From DAOUKH01 sp965219875 (GTDB lineage Bacteria > Chloroflexota > Dehalococcoidia > SHYB01): DNA of 64,000 nucleotides. The stretch lies in the NCBI GenBank assembly GCA_965219875.1, contig CBDCOW010000006.1, positions 62,001 to 126,000 of the forward strand, given 5' to 3'. Below the pieces are notes generated by a model. It had not been told where the DNA came from. It saw only the letters and a program-made list of their open reading frames with translations, and did no database searches. This document shows, one piece after another, positions 16,080 through 24,266 of this stretch (the stretch's first letter is position 1; each line of letters begins with the position of its first letter). The translations under genes and the position numbers were made by a program.

Positions 16080-17535
16080 ATGGGCTGGCTACCCAGGTTC
16101 GAACGACTCTCCGATTGTCCGCCGCCCGCCGCGGCGGCGGCGCTCGCGCGGCGCCGGCACGCCTTCTTCCTCGATTCCGCCATGTCCATCGGCGCGATGG
16201 GCCGTTACTCCTTCGCCGGCTGCGACCCCTCCGCCGTCTTCACCGCCCAAGGACGGCACCTAACGCTGCGGACACGGAGCGGGCGCACGGCGATGGCGCG
16301 GCGACCCCATCGACGCGCTGGACGAGATCCTGGCGCAGCGGCGGATCGACACTGCCGACTACCCCGTTCCCTTCACCGGCGGCGCGGTGGGATTCCTCAG
16401 CTACGATCTCGGCCGCGCCATCGAGCGCCTGCCCGAGCTCGCCGCCCCTGGCCTCGGCGAGCCCGACGTGTGGCTCGGCTTTTACGACGAGATCATCGCC
16501 TACGACCTCCACGACGGCGAGGCGTACCTCGTCCTCAACGGCGAAGGGGACGGCGCCGCGCTGAGGACGGCCCTCCTTCACCCTTACACTCCCAGCGCCG
16601 CGCCGCCCGCGAACGGCGAGCCGGTCAGCAACTTCACGCCCGAGTCCTACGCCACGGCCATCGAGGAGATCAAGCGCCTGATCGCCGCGGGCTACGTCTA
16701 TCAGGTCAATCTCTCGCAGCGGTTTGAGGCGCCGTGGAGAGCGCCGCCTTGGGCGCTCTACGAGCGCGCCCGCGCGCTCAATCCCGCGCCGATGGCGGCC
16801 TACCTGGACTGCGGGCCATTCGCGGTGGTGAGCGCCTCCCCCGAGCGCTTCCTGCGCCGGAGCGGGAACGTCATCGAGACGCGCCCCATCAAGGGGACGC
16901 GGCCGCGCGGTGCGGCGCCGGACCTCGACGACGCACTGGCCGCCGAGCTCGCCGCGAGCCCCAAGGACCGCGCCGAGCACATCATGATCGTCGACCTGGA
17001 ACGCAACGACCTAGGCCGCATCGCTGAAGTGGGCAGCGTCACGGTGGACGAAATGATGGCACTGGAGCGCTTCCCCACCGTGCACCACCTCACTTCGACA
17101 GTCCGCGCCGCACCGCGCCCCGGCGCGACGCCGGGCGCTATCCTGCGGGCCGCCTTCCCCGGCGGCTCAATCACCGGCGCGCCCAAGATCAAGGCGATGG
17201 AGATCATCGAACGCCTCGAACCCACCCGCCGCGGTGTCTACACCGGCGCCATCGGCTACTTCGCCGACACCGGCGACTTCGACCTCAGCATCGCCATACG
17301 AACCATCGTCGTACGGCAGGGACGGGCCTACTTGCAAGTAGGCGGCGGCATCGTAGCCGACTCGGACCCCGCAGCCGAATACCAGGAAACGCTCGATAAG
17401 GGGCGGGCGCTCTTCGCCGCGCTCGGGAGCGGCGGGCCGGTTGCCGCGCCCGTCGGCCCGGCGCTACAATCCCGCCGCCCCAACGCCCGGCGCGCCGTCG
17501 CGTCCGAGGCCACGTGGGGCGCCCCCACGCCATGA
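16080..17535 (+). pseudogene. pabB: Aminodeoxychorismate synthase component I (PabB), frameshifted
   Basis: The frame from ATG 16080 encodes a PabB/TrpE N-terminus (FLDSAMSIGAMGRYSFAGCD). Homology then switches by +1 near 16295-16302 to the frame that runs to 17535 (GDPIDALDEILAQRR, GGAVGFLSYDLGRAIERLPE). Deleting one G after the ATG of the R-T-A-M segment joins the two. The second part has RPIKGTRPRG with the Lys typical of PabB rather than TrpE, HIMIVDLERNDLGRI, and FPGGSITGAPKIKAMEIIE. The enzyme aminates chorismate for folate synthesis with a PabA glutaminase. It heads the riboflavin operon and overlaps ribD by ATGA. The conserved second frame argues for recent lesion or sequence error. 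Confidence 0.85.
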
Positions 17536-18647
17536 GCCTCACGCCAATGGACCGCGCCCTCGATCTGGCCCGCGGCGTCCTTGGCGGCGTCTCACCCAAC
17601 CCCGCCGTGGGCTGCGTCATCCTGAAGGACGGGGGCATCGTCGGCGAGGGCGCAAACGAGCCGCCCGGTGGGCCGCACGCGGAGGTCATCGCCCTGCGTC
17701 AGGCCGGCGAGCTTGCCCGCGGAGGCGTGATGTACGTCTCCCTCGAACCGTGCTCGCACTATGGGCGGACGCCGCCCTGCGCCGACGCGGTCGCCGAGGC
17801 CGGCCTCGCCGCCGTCCACGCGGCGGTGCGCGACCCCAACCCGCTGGTCGCGGGACACGGGATCGAACGGCTGCGCGCCGCAGGCATAGAGGTGTTCGAG
17901 GGCGAGCGCGAGGACGAGGCCCGCCGCGTAAACGAGGCGTTCATGAAGTGGGTCACGACGGACCTCCCGTTTGTCTATGTCAAGTTCGCCATGAGTCTCG
18001 ACGGCAAGATCGCCACCGCCGCCGGCGACTCGCGGTGGATCAGCGGCGAGCGGGCCCGCGCCGAGGTCCACCGCCTCCGCGGCCTCGTCGACGCGGTGAT
18101 GGTCGGGGCCAACACGGCCCGCCTCGACGATCCTCGTCTCACCGCCCGCGGCGGAAGTGATGGCGAGAAGACCAGCGCCCGCCAACCGTTGCGGGTCGTC
18201 GTGGACGCCAAGGCCTCACTCTCGCCCCAAGCCCGGATGCTCGGCGAGCCGGGCCGGACGCTCGTCGCCGCCACGGACGGCGCATCTGAAGCCGCCCGCC
18301 GTGCCCTGACGGAGGCGGGGGCGGAGATCGAGACGGTTGAGGCCGCTCCCGGCGGCGACGTGGACCTCGAAGCCTTGCTCCGGCGCCTCGGGGAGCGGGA
18401 AGTGACGTCCCTGCTCGTCGAGGGGGGTGGACGCCTGATCGGGTCGCTTCTGGACGCGAGACTCATGGACAAGGTCATCGCCTTTGTCGCGCCGGTGCTC
18501 GTGGGCGGCGCGGACGCGCCCACGCCGGCGGCGGGCCACGGCGTCGAGCGCATCGCCGAGGCCCTGCGCCTGCGGGACGTGGAGACGGCGGTGCTGGACG
18601 GCGACGTTATGATTACCGGCTACACGGGGGCAGGCCCCACGGCGTAG
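17532..18647 (+). CDS. ribD: Bifunctional diaminohydroxyphosphoribosylaminopyrimidine deaminase / reductase
   Basis: 371 aa from ATG 17532, which overlaps the pabB stop (ATGA). The N-terminal deaminase has the zinc site PHAEVIALRQAG and LEPCSHYGRTPPCADAV. The reductase domain from about 150 has VKFAMSLDGKIATAAGDSRW and ISGERARAEVHRLRGLVDAV. It carries out the second and third committed steps of riboflavin synthesis, using NADPH. It is followed by ribE, ribBA and ribH on the same strand, with short spacing. A TACAAT at 17464-17469 inside pabB could be an internal promoter. Confidence 0.95.
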   Translation: MSLTPMDRALDLARGVLGGVSPNPAVGCVILKDGGIVGEGANEPPGGPHAEVIALRQAGELARGGVMYVSLEPCSHYGRTPPCADAVAEAGLAAVHAAVRDPNPLVAGHGIERLRAAGIEVFEGEREDEARRVNEAFMKWVTTDLPFVYVKFAMSLDGKIATAAGDSRWISGERARAEVHRLRGLVDAVMVGANTARLDDPRLTARGGSDGEKTSARQPLRVVVDAKASLSPQARMLGEPGRTLVAATDGASEAARRALTEAGAEIETVEAAPGGDVDLEALLRRLGEREVTSLLVEGGGRLIGSLLDARLMDKVIAFVAPVLVGGADAPTPAAGHGVERIAEALRLRDVETAVLDGDVMITGYTGAGPTA

Positions 18648-18669
18648 GTCTACGCAAGCGAAAGGGAAG

Positions 18670-19254
18670 ATGTTCACCGGCATCGTTGAAGAAGTCGGAC
18701 GCGCGGCGAGCGCCCCCAACGGCGAGCTTTTCATCCACGCCGCCACGGTGCTCGAAGGGACGAAGCTCGGCGACAGCATCGCCGTCAACGGGGCGTGCCT
18801 GACCGTGACGCGCCTCGGACTGGACGGCTTCGCCGTGGACCTCGCGCCCGAGACCCTGCGCCGGACCAACCTCGGCGCGCTCACCGGCGGGGCGGCGGTC
18901 AACCTGGAGCGCTCTCTAGAATTCGGCGGCCGCGTCGGGGGGCACCTGGTGCAGGGCCACGTCGACGGCGTCGCCACCATCGAGCGCATCACGCCCGAGG
19001 GCAACGCGTCGATCGTCCGCTTCCAACTGCCCGGCAAGCTCGCCCGCTACGTGACCGAGAAGGGATTCATCGCCGTCGAGGGCGTCAGCCTGACCGTGGT
19101 CGGGGCCGGCGACGACTGGTTCAGCGTCACGCTGATTCCCTTCACCGGCGAGCACACCAACCTCGGCACCAAGACTCCCGGCGATCCGGTGAACATCGAG
19201 GTCGACATCCTGGCCAAGTACGTCGAGCGGCTCACCGACGCCCGCCTCCGCTAG
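18670..19254 (+). CDS. ribE: Riboflavin synthase, alpha subunit
   Basis: 194 aa from ATG 18670. The start MFTGIVEEVGRA is the family hallmark. Two homologous lumazine-binding barrels follow, with GDSIAVNGACLTVTRL in the first and EKGFIAVEGVSLTVV in the second. The trimer dismutates two 6,7-dimethyl-8-ribityllumazine molecules to riboflavin, using the product of ribH encoded downstream. It sits 22 bp after ribD. Confidence 0.95.
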   Translation: MFTGIVEEVGRAASAPNGELFIHAATVLEGTKLGDSIAVNGACLTVTRLGLDGFAVDLAPETLRRTNLGALTGGAAVNLERSLEFGGRVGGHLVQGHVDGVATIERITPEGNASIVRFQLPGKLARYVTEKGFIAVEGVSLTVVGAGDDWFSVTLIPFTGEHTNLGTKTPGDPVNIEVDILAKYVERLTDARLR

Positions 19255-19296
19255 CCGGTCATAGGCGGGCCGGACTCCGTCAGGGACGGGCATGGC

Positions 19297-19302
19297 TATA
19301 AT
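19297..19302 (+). promoter_or_regulatory. -10 box (TATAAT) ahead of ribBA
   Basis: A perfect TATAAT lies 30 bp before the ribBA ATG, in the 78 bp gap after ribE. The expected -35 position (about 19274-19279) is poor. It may give extra transcription of ribBA-ribH within the operon. Confidence 0.4.
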
Positions 19303-19332
19303 GAGGGACGCCGCGGGGGCGGCGAGGCCGAA

Positions 19333-20574
19333 ATGCCGCTGGCAAGCATAGAAGAGGCTCTGGACGACCTGCGCCGGGGCCGCATCATCATCCTGGTCGA
19401 CGACGAAGACCGGGAGAACGAAGGCGACCTCGCCATGGCCGCCGAGACGGTGACGCCCGAGGCGATCAACTTCATGGCGAAGTTCGGCAAGGGGCTCATC
19501 TGCGCCCCGCTCGAAGGCGACCGCCTCGACCAGCTTCAAATCCCCATGATGGTCCCCGACTCGGAGAACACCGCCGCCCTCGGCACCGCCTTCACCGTGT
19601 CGGTCGAGGCCAAACACGGCACCACCACCGGCATCAGCGCCCACGACCGCGCCACCACGGTCCAAGCCCTGGTCGATCCCGCCACCCGGCCCATCGACCT
19701 GTCGAGGCCGGGCCACATCTTCCCGCTGCGCGCCCGCGAGGGCGGCGTCCTCGTGCGCGCCGGGCAGACCGAGGGCATCGTCGATCTCTGCCGGCTCGCC
19801 GGCTTGCAGCCCGCCGGCGTCATCTGCGAAATCATGAGCCAGGACGGCACGATGGCCCGGCTCCCCGAGCTCGAAGAGTTCGCCATCGAGCACGACCTCA
19901 AGATCGTCAGCGTCGAGCAGATCATCGCCTACCGCCGTCGCCACGAGAAGCTCGTCGAGCGGGTCACCGAGACCGCCATGCCTACCAAGTTCGGGCGCTT
20001 CACCGCCTACGCCTACCAGAGCGCCGTCGATCACGACCAGCACGTCGTCCTCGTCCAGGGCGACATCAGCGACGGCGAACCCGTGCTGGTGCGCGTCCAT
20101 AGCGAATGCCTCACCGGCGACGTCTTCGGCAGCTTCCGGTGCGACTGCGGCGACCAGGTGCAGATGGCGCTGCGGGCCATCGCACAGGCCCAGCGCGGCG
20201 TCCTGGTGTACATCCGCCAGGAGGGTCGCGGGATCGGCCTGCACAACAAGTTGAAGGCCTACGCGCTCCAGGACGACGGCCTCGACACCGTGGAGGCCAA
20301 CCTCGCGCTCGGCTTCGCGCCCGATCTGCGCGACTACGGCATCGGCGCCCAGATTCTGGTCGATCTCGGCGTCAAAGAGATGCGCCTGATGACGAACAAC
20401 CCACGCAAGATCGTCGGGCTGGAGGGCTACGGCCTCCGCGTCGTCGACCGCGTCCCCGTCGTCGCGCCCCCCAACCCCGACAACATCCGCTACCTCGAAA
20501 CGAAGCGCGACAAGATGGGCCACATCATGCCCGGCGTCGCCCCGCTCGCCGAATGGCTCGTCGACGAGGAATGA
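19333..20574 (+). CDS. ribBA: Bifunctional 3,4-dihydroxy-2-butanone-4-phosphate synthase / GTP cyclohydrolase II
   Basis: 413 aa. Residues 1-200 are DHBP synthase with DDEDRENEGDLAMAAE and GTTTGISAHDRATTV. Residues 205-413 are GTP cyclohydrolase II with the zinc cysteines in VHSECLTGDVFGSFRCDCGD and the RQEGRGIGLHNKLKAY loop. The two activities open both branches of riboflavin synthesis, from ribulose 5-phosphate and from GTP. Length is standard for RibBA. The stop is 4 bp before the ribH start. Confidence 0.96.
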   Translation: MPLASIEEALDDLRRGRIIILVDDEDRENEGDLAMAAETVTPEAINFMAKFGKGLICAPLEGDRLDQLQIPMMVPDSENTAALGTAFTVSVEAKHGTTTGISAHDRATTVQALVDPATRPIDLSRPGHIFPLRAREGGVLVRAGQTEGIVDLCRLAGLQPAGVICEIMSQDGTMARLPELEEFAIEHDLKIVSVEQIIAYRRRHEKLVERVTETAMPTKFGRFTAYAYQSAVDHDQHVVLVQGDISDGEPVLVRVHSECLTGDVFGSFRCDCGDQVQMALRAIAQAQRGVLVYIRQEGRGIGLHNKLKAYALQDDGLDTVEANLALGFAPDLRDYGIGAQILVDLGVKEMRLMTNNPRKIVGLEGYGLRVVDRVPVVAPPNPDNIRYLETKRDKMGHIMPGVAPLAEWLVDEE

Positions 20575-20578
20575 CCGC

Positions 20579-21031
20579 GTGAGTCTCGAACCGAAGGGGG
20601 ACGGGCCGCGCTTCGCCATCGCCGCCGCGCGGTTCAACGAGCTCATCACCCGCAGCCTCATGCGCGGCGCGCGCGAGGGCCTGGCGGCCAACGGCGTAGA
20701 CAAGAGCCGCATCGACGCGGTGTGGGTCCCCGGCGCCTTCGAGCTGCCGCTCACCGCGAAGCGCTTGGCCCAGACGGGCCGCTACGCCGCCGTCATCTGC
20801 CTGGGGGCCGTGATTCGCGGCGACACGCCGCACTTCGACTACGTATCGGCCGGTACTGCCCACGGCCTAGTTCAGGCCGCGTTGCTCACCGACGTCCCCG
20901 TCATCTTCGGCGTGCTGACTACCGACACCGTGGCGCAGGCGATGGAGCGGTCGGGCGACGGCCCCGGCAACAAGGGTTACGACGCCGCCCTCACCGCCAT
21001 TGAGATGGCCGAGCTGCTGAAGGACCTCTGA
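20579..21031 (+). CDS. ribH: 6,7-dimethyl-8-ribityllumazine synthase
   Basis: 150 aa from a GTG 4 bp after ribBA. Motifs are AAARFNELITRSLMRGA, VPGAFELPLTAKRL, and GAVIRGDTPHFDYVSAG with the catalytic His. It condenses the RibA/RibD product with the RibB product to lumazine and assembles into pentamers or icosahedral shells. Last gene of the rib operon; the following gene is on the opposite strand 4 bp away. Confidence 0.95.
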   Translation: MSLEPKGDGPRFAIAAARFNELITRSLMRGAREGLAANGVDKSRIDAVWVPGAFELPLTAKRLAQTGRYAAVICLGAVIRGDTPHFDYVSAGTAHGLVQAALLTDVPVIFGVLTTDTVAQAMERSGDGPGNKGYDAALTAIEMAELLKDL

Positions 21032-21035
21032 CCCG

Positions 21036-21428
21036 CTAGCCGCGCGGCACGAGCCACAGCGCGGGGAACATCAGCAGCGCCGCGGGGCCGATCAGCAGCG
21101 GCCCCACGCTCCCTGCCGTCAGGACGGTGAGGACAAAGAAACCGGCGGCGCAGCCCATCATCCCGAGCTGCGCCCAACGACGCCCCGCGAGAAAAAGGCG
21201 GGTGGCCGCGAACGCAGCCGCGCCGAGCGCCGCCGAAGTCAGGAGCACCGCAAGGGCCTCGCCCAGCTTACCCGCGTCGGACGCGCTCACGCTCCGTGCC
21301 GCGCCCTCCGCCGTGGCCGTGTCGAACAAGGGAAGCAGAACAAAGGCGGGACTCACCAGCGCCCATACGGAGGCCGCCACCGCCATCGCGACTAGCAGCG
21401 TCTGCCCCTTGGGCCGGGGTATCCGCAC
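21036..21428 (-). CDS. Small integral membrane protein of unknown function
   Basis: 130 aa with four hydrophobic stretches, at about 10-35, 55-75, 84-105 and 108-125. No recognised motif. It is convergent with ribH and 14 bp downstream of the TIM-barrel-like gene on the same strand, so the two may be co-transcribed. Nothing in the sequence suggests a flavin-transport role beyond location. Confidence 0.5.
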   Translation of the reverse strand: MRIPRPKGQTLLVAMAVAASVWALVSPAFVLLPLFDTATAEGAARSVSASDAGKLGEALAVLLTSAALGAAAFAATRLFLAGRRWAQLGMMGCAAGFFVLTVLTAGSVGPLLIGPAALLMFPALWLVPRG

Positions 21429-21442
21429 GGTGGGCGCGGCGG

Positions 21443-22114
21443 CTAGCGCTCGCCGCCCCCGGAGAGCCCGAGGGACGGCGACGGCTTCGAACCGTCGCCG
21501 CGGCGGCGCTTGGGCGGCAGCGACGCGATCTCGCCGCGTAGCGCCGCGAGGCCGTCCACACCGTCCTTCGACACGTCTACGATGAGCCCGGCAGCGCCGG
21601 CGTCGCGTATCGCCGTCAGCGCCTCGCGCCCCGGCGGGGACGCCATCCTGGCGAGCAGCGGCTTCTGCGTCGCGCGGGCAGCGCGGTACAGCGGCAGGAG
21701 GTCTTGCAGCGAAACGGGCGACGCCGGTAGGTCCACCGCGACGGCGTCCACAGGCAGCGCGTCGAGGGCCCGCAAGACCTCGTCGGACGTGTCGGCGAGG
21801 GCGAGCACGACGTCGGCGTCGCCGTCGAGCGCGGCTCCGAAGGCGCCGGTCAGGGTGAGCACCACGAAGTCGCCGCCCGTCTCGCCTATCGCCCCCACGG
21901 GCGCGTCACCGCCCACGTCCATGCCTTTCCCGCCGCCGACGATGAGCGCGTCGGCGCCGGACTCCAGCGCGGCGGCGGCGAGGGCCTTGTCCGCCGAGGC
22001 CAAGACGGCCACGATGGCTATCTGGCCCCGCGCGGCTTCGCCGCCGGCGGCGAAGCCCAGGCGAGGCCCGCCGGACGCGGCCACTTGGTTCAGCTTTTCG
22101 AGCAGTTTGCCCAT
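21443..22114 (-). CDS. Predicted TIM-barrel-like protein of unknown function
   Basis: 223 aa from ATG 22114; the longer upstream frame overlaps the cysteine synthase region and looks non-coding. The repeated beta-alpha pattern (IAIVAVLASADKALAAAALE, DVVLALADTSDEVLRALDAL, AGAAGLIVDVSKDGVDGLAA) with glycine-rich strand ends resembles a (beta/alpha)8 barrel such as those of phosphate-binding oxidoreductases or synthases. The C-terminal 20 residues are basic and disordered. No catalytic signature is visible. It is divergent from the cysteine synthase gene. Confidence 0.5.
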   Translation of the reverse strand: MGKLLEKLNQVAASGGPRLGFAAGGEAARGQIAIVAVLASADKALAAAALESGADALIVGGGKGMDVGGDAPVGAIGETGGDFVVLTLTGAFGAALDGDADVVLALADTSDEVLRALDALPVDAVAVDLPASPVSLQDLLPLYRAARATQKPLLARMASPPGREALTAIRDAGAAGLIVDVSKDGVDGLAALRGEIASLPPKRRRGDGSKPSPSLGLSGGGER

Positions 22115-22265
22115 GTATGTATCCGTTCTAGGAGGAAGAGTATCGGCCCCGGAAAGAGGAGTTATCGGTTGGAGGAGAGAAGATGCGACAATAGGCGCAT
22201 GCGAAGGCAGCAACCATGATGCTGCGCCCAGCGAGCGCATGTCAACCGGACGGAGGAGGGTAGCC

Positions 22266-23195
22266 TTGGGACAGACTTCCCCGCTCTCGCTCATCGGCGA
22301 CGCCCCCCTCGTGGAGCTTCGGCGCCTCTCGCCCAAGCCCGGCGTGCGCATCTTCGGAAAGATCGAAGGGCAGAACCCAACCGGCAGCATCAAGGACCGG
22401 ATCGCCCTCGCGCTCGTTGAGCGGGCGGAGTCCGAGGGCCGCCTCGCCCCCGGCGATACTATCCTCGAAGCGAGCAGCGGCAACACCGCGATCGCGCTCG
22501 CCTTCGTGGCCAAGCAGAAGGGCTACCGGGCCCACGTCGTCATCCCGGAAGGCGTGGCCCCCAGCATCAGCGACCTCCTCGACTTGCTGGGAGCCGAGGT
22601 CACCTGGTGCGGGGCCGAAGGCGGCATGGGCCATGCCTTAGAGGTCGCCACCGAGCTCGCCGCCGACCGCGGCTACAGCCTGCTCGGACAGTTCACCGAC
22701 CAGGCCAACCCCGACACCCACTACGCCTCCACGGGCCGCGAGATCGCCGACGCCCTGCCCTCCGTCGACGTCTTCGTCGCGGGCATCGGGACCGGGGGCA
22801 CCATCATGGGCGCGGGCCGGCGGATCAAGGAACGATGGCCCCACGCCCGGGTCGTCGGCGTCGAGCCCAAACTCGGCGAGCGCCTCCAGGGAATCAAGAA
22901 CCTCGACGAGGGCTTTATCCCTCCGCTGCTCGACCTCGCGATGATCGACGGCCGCTTCCTCGTGGACAGCGCCTCCAGCTTCCGCCGCGTCCAAGACCTA
23001 GCCCGCGCCGAGGGGCTCTTCGCCGGCGCCTCCTCCGGCGCCGTGCTCGACACCGCCCTCCGCCTCGCCGAGCGAATGGAGCAAGGCGTCATCGTCGCCA
23101 TGCTCGCCGACAGCAGTTGGAAGTACCTCCCCGCCCGCCCTTGGCGCACCACCCAAGGCGAACGGGCCGACCTCGACGAGGTCCACTGGTGGTGA
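22266..23195 (+). CDS. Cysteine synthase (PLP-dependent O-acetylserine sulfhydrylase family)
   Basis: 309 aa from TTG 22266, chosen because GGAGGAGGG ends 5 bp upstream; an in-frame ATG at 22239 would add nine residues but has no such site. The PLP lysine is in EGQNPTGSIKDRIALAL, the substrate loop is LEASSGNTAIALAFVAKQ, and the phosphate-binding loop is GIGTGGTIMGAGRRIKE. Cytoplasmic, joins sulfide to O-acetylserine (CysK/CysM type) or O-phosphoserine. I cannot separate CysK from CysM by motif alone. The 358 bp after it hold only repeats. Confidence 0.92.
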   Translation: MGQTSPLSLIGDAPLVELRRLSPKPGVRIFGKIEGQNPTGSIKDRIALALVERAESEGRLAPGDTILEASSGNTAIALAFVAKQKGYRAHVVIPEGVAPSISDLLDLLGAEVTWCGAEGGMGHALEVATELAADRGYSLLGQFTDQANPDTHYASTGREIADALPSVDVFVAGIGTGGTIMGAGRRIKERWPHARVVGVEPKLGERLQGIKNLDEGFIPPLLDLAMIDGRFLVDSASSFRRVQDLARAEGLFAGASSGAVLDTALRLAERMEQGVIVAMLADSSWKYLPARPWRTTQGERADLDEVHWW

Positions 23196-23219
23196 GCGCA
23201 CCGCAGACCCCTCCCCCTG

Positions 23220-23389
23220 GGAGAGCTTTGCGTAAACGGGGTGACTGACCGCACAGGTGGGCGGACTTCGATAACCCGTGGTGGTTACGAGACGGCCCCT
23301 CATCTCAATCTTCTCCCGCTGGGAGAAGAGGCAAAACCTCCCGACCCCACCCATGCTTGAGCCCGCGGGCGGGTTGCTCGTTGAGGAGG
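23220..23389. repeat. Short non-coding IS5-related element (MITE-like), copy 1, right end eroded
   Basis: About 170 bp. The left end GGAGAGCTTTGCGTAAACGG resembles the IS ends at 51712. It then aligns along its whole length with the element split around the IS (51612-51711 plus 52922-52989), sharing GGGGTGACTGACCGC, GGACTTCGATAACCCGTGG, GGCCCCTCATCTC and ATGCTTGAGCCCGCGGGCGG. A palindrome CTTCTCCC-gct-GGGAGAAG is at 23310-23328. CTCCCCC precedes the left end. With the REP-like repeat just after, this fills the gene-free stretch 23196-23553. Confidence 0.7.
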
Positions 23390-23391
23390 GA

Positions 23392-23420
23392 GCGGGCGCC
23401 CACGAGGGGCGCCCCTACGG
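23392..23420. repeat. REP-like palindromic repeat, family B
   Basis: GGGCGCCCACGAGGGGCGCC followed by CCTACGG. The same unit recurs at 44525-44550 and twice in 48228-48458. GGGCGCC/GGCGCCC halves can form a short hairpin. Confidence 0.6.
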
Positions 23421-23553
23421 GAGGGTCCCCTAGCGCCCTTGGCCGCGACTGGAGCCGCGTGGTAGTCTACACCAGTGCGCGCGCCACGGAGGCGCGCCGA
23501 AAGCAACAACAGTTGAAGGCGGACCAACCGCCCATTGCACGGAGGAGGCAACT

Positions 23554-24189
23554 ATGGCTATCAGATTAGGTGACGAAGCGCCGGACTTTACGGCGGCGAC
23601 GACCTCGGGCCCGATCGAGTTTCACAATTGGCTTGGCGAGGGCTGGGGCGTGCTCATGTCGCACCCCGCCGACTACACGCCGGTCTGCACCACCGAGCTT
23701 GGCCGCGTGGCCAACCTGAAATCCGAGTTCGACAGCCGCGGCGTCAAGGTGCTCGCCGTCAGCGTCGACCCGGTGGACTCGCACGAGGGCTGGATCAAGG
23801 ACATCAACGAGACGCAGAACGCGGACGTCCAATTCCCCCTCATCGCCGACCCTGATCGCAAGGTCGCCACGCTGTACGACATGATCCACCCCAACGCCGA
23901 CAACACGTTGACCGTCCGCACCGTCTTCGTCATCGGCCCCGATAAGAAGGTCAAGCTAAGCATCACCTACCCCGCCTCGACGGGGCGCAACTTCGACGAG
24001 ATTCTGCGGGTGATCGACTCCCTGCAGCTCACCGCGAACTACCAGGTCGCCACACCGGTGGACTGGAAACACGGCGAAGACTGCGTCGTCGTTCCTGCCA
24101 TCAAGACCGAGGACATCCCCGCCAAGTTCCCCAAGGGCTTCAGGGAGATCAAACCCTACCTCCGCACGACGCCGCAGCCCAACCTCTAA
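23554..24189 (+). CDS. Peroxiredoxin, 1-Cys (Prx6) type
   Basis: 211 aa from ATG 23554 with GGAGG 10 bp upstream. The active site PADYTPVCTTELGRVANLKS near residue 42 contains the peroxidatic Cys. The C-terminal extension (VDWKHGEDCVVVPAIKTEDI, then REIKPYLRTTPQP) is typical of the Prx6 group. It reduces peroxides in the cytoplasm. A rho-independent terminator follows directly at 24222. Confidence 0.93.
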   Translation: MAIRLGDEAPDFTAATTSGPIEFHNWLGEGWGVLMSHPADYTPVCTTELGRVANLKSEFDSRGVKVLAVSVDPVDSHEGWIKDINETQNADVQFPLIADPDRKVATLYDMIHPNADNTLTVRTVFVIGPDKKVKLSITYPASTGRNFDEILRVIDSLQLTANYQVATPVDWKHGEDCVVVPAIKTEDIPAKFPKGFREIKPYLRTTPQPNL

Positions 24190-24221
24190 GCCGCCGCGCA
24201 GAACACACAGAGGTACGCCAA

Positions 24222-24253
24222 AGAGGGGCGGTCTTGGAACCGCCTCTCTTTTT
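24222..24253 (+). terminator. Rho-independent terminator after the peroxiredoxin gene
   Basis: Stem AGAGGGGCGGT (24222-24232), loop CTTGGA, stem ACCGCCTCTCT (24239-24249) with one G-T wobble, followed by a T run to 24253. It ends only 13 bp before the ychF ATG, so ychF needs a promoter in or upstream of it, or depends on readthrough. Confidence 0.85.
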
Positions 24254-24266
24254 GGGACACACCGGC

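Noticed and set aside
16020..16080. FMN riboswitch before the pabB-rib operon
   Set aside because: Only about 60 bp separate the genes and none of the conserved FMN-element segments can be seen.
18916..20754. 612-aa open frame on the minus strand opposite ribE and ribBA
   Set aside because: It is antisense to two genes with clear catalytic motifs; its composition (Asp/Ala/Val/Gly-rich, no fold) is typical of a GC-rich shadow frame.
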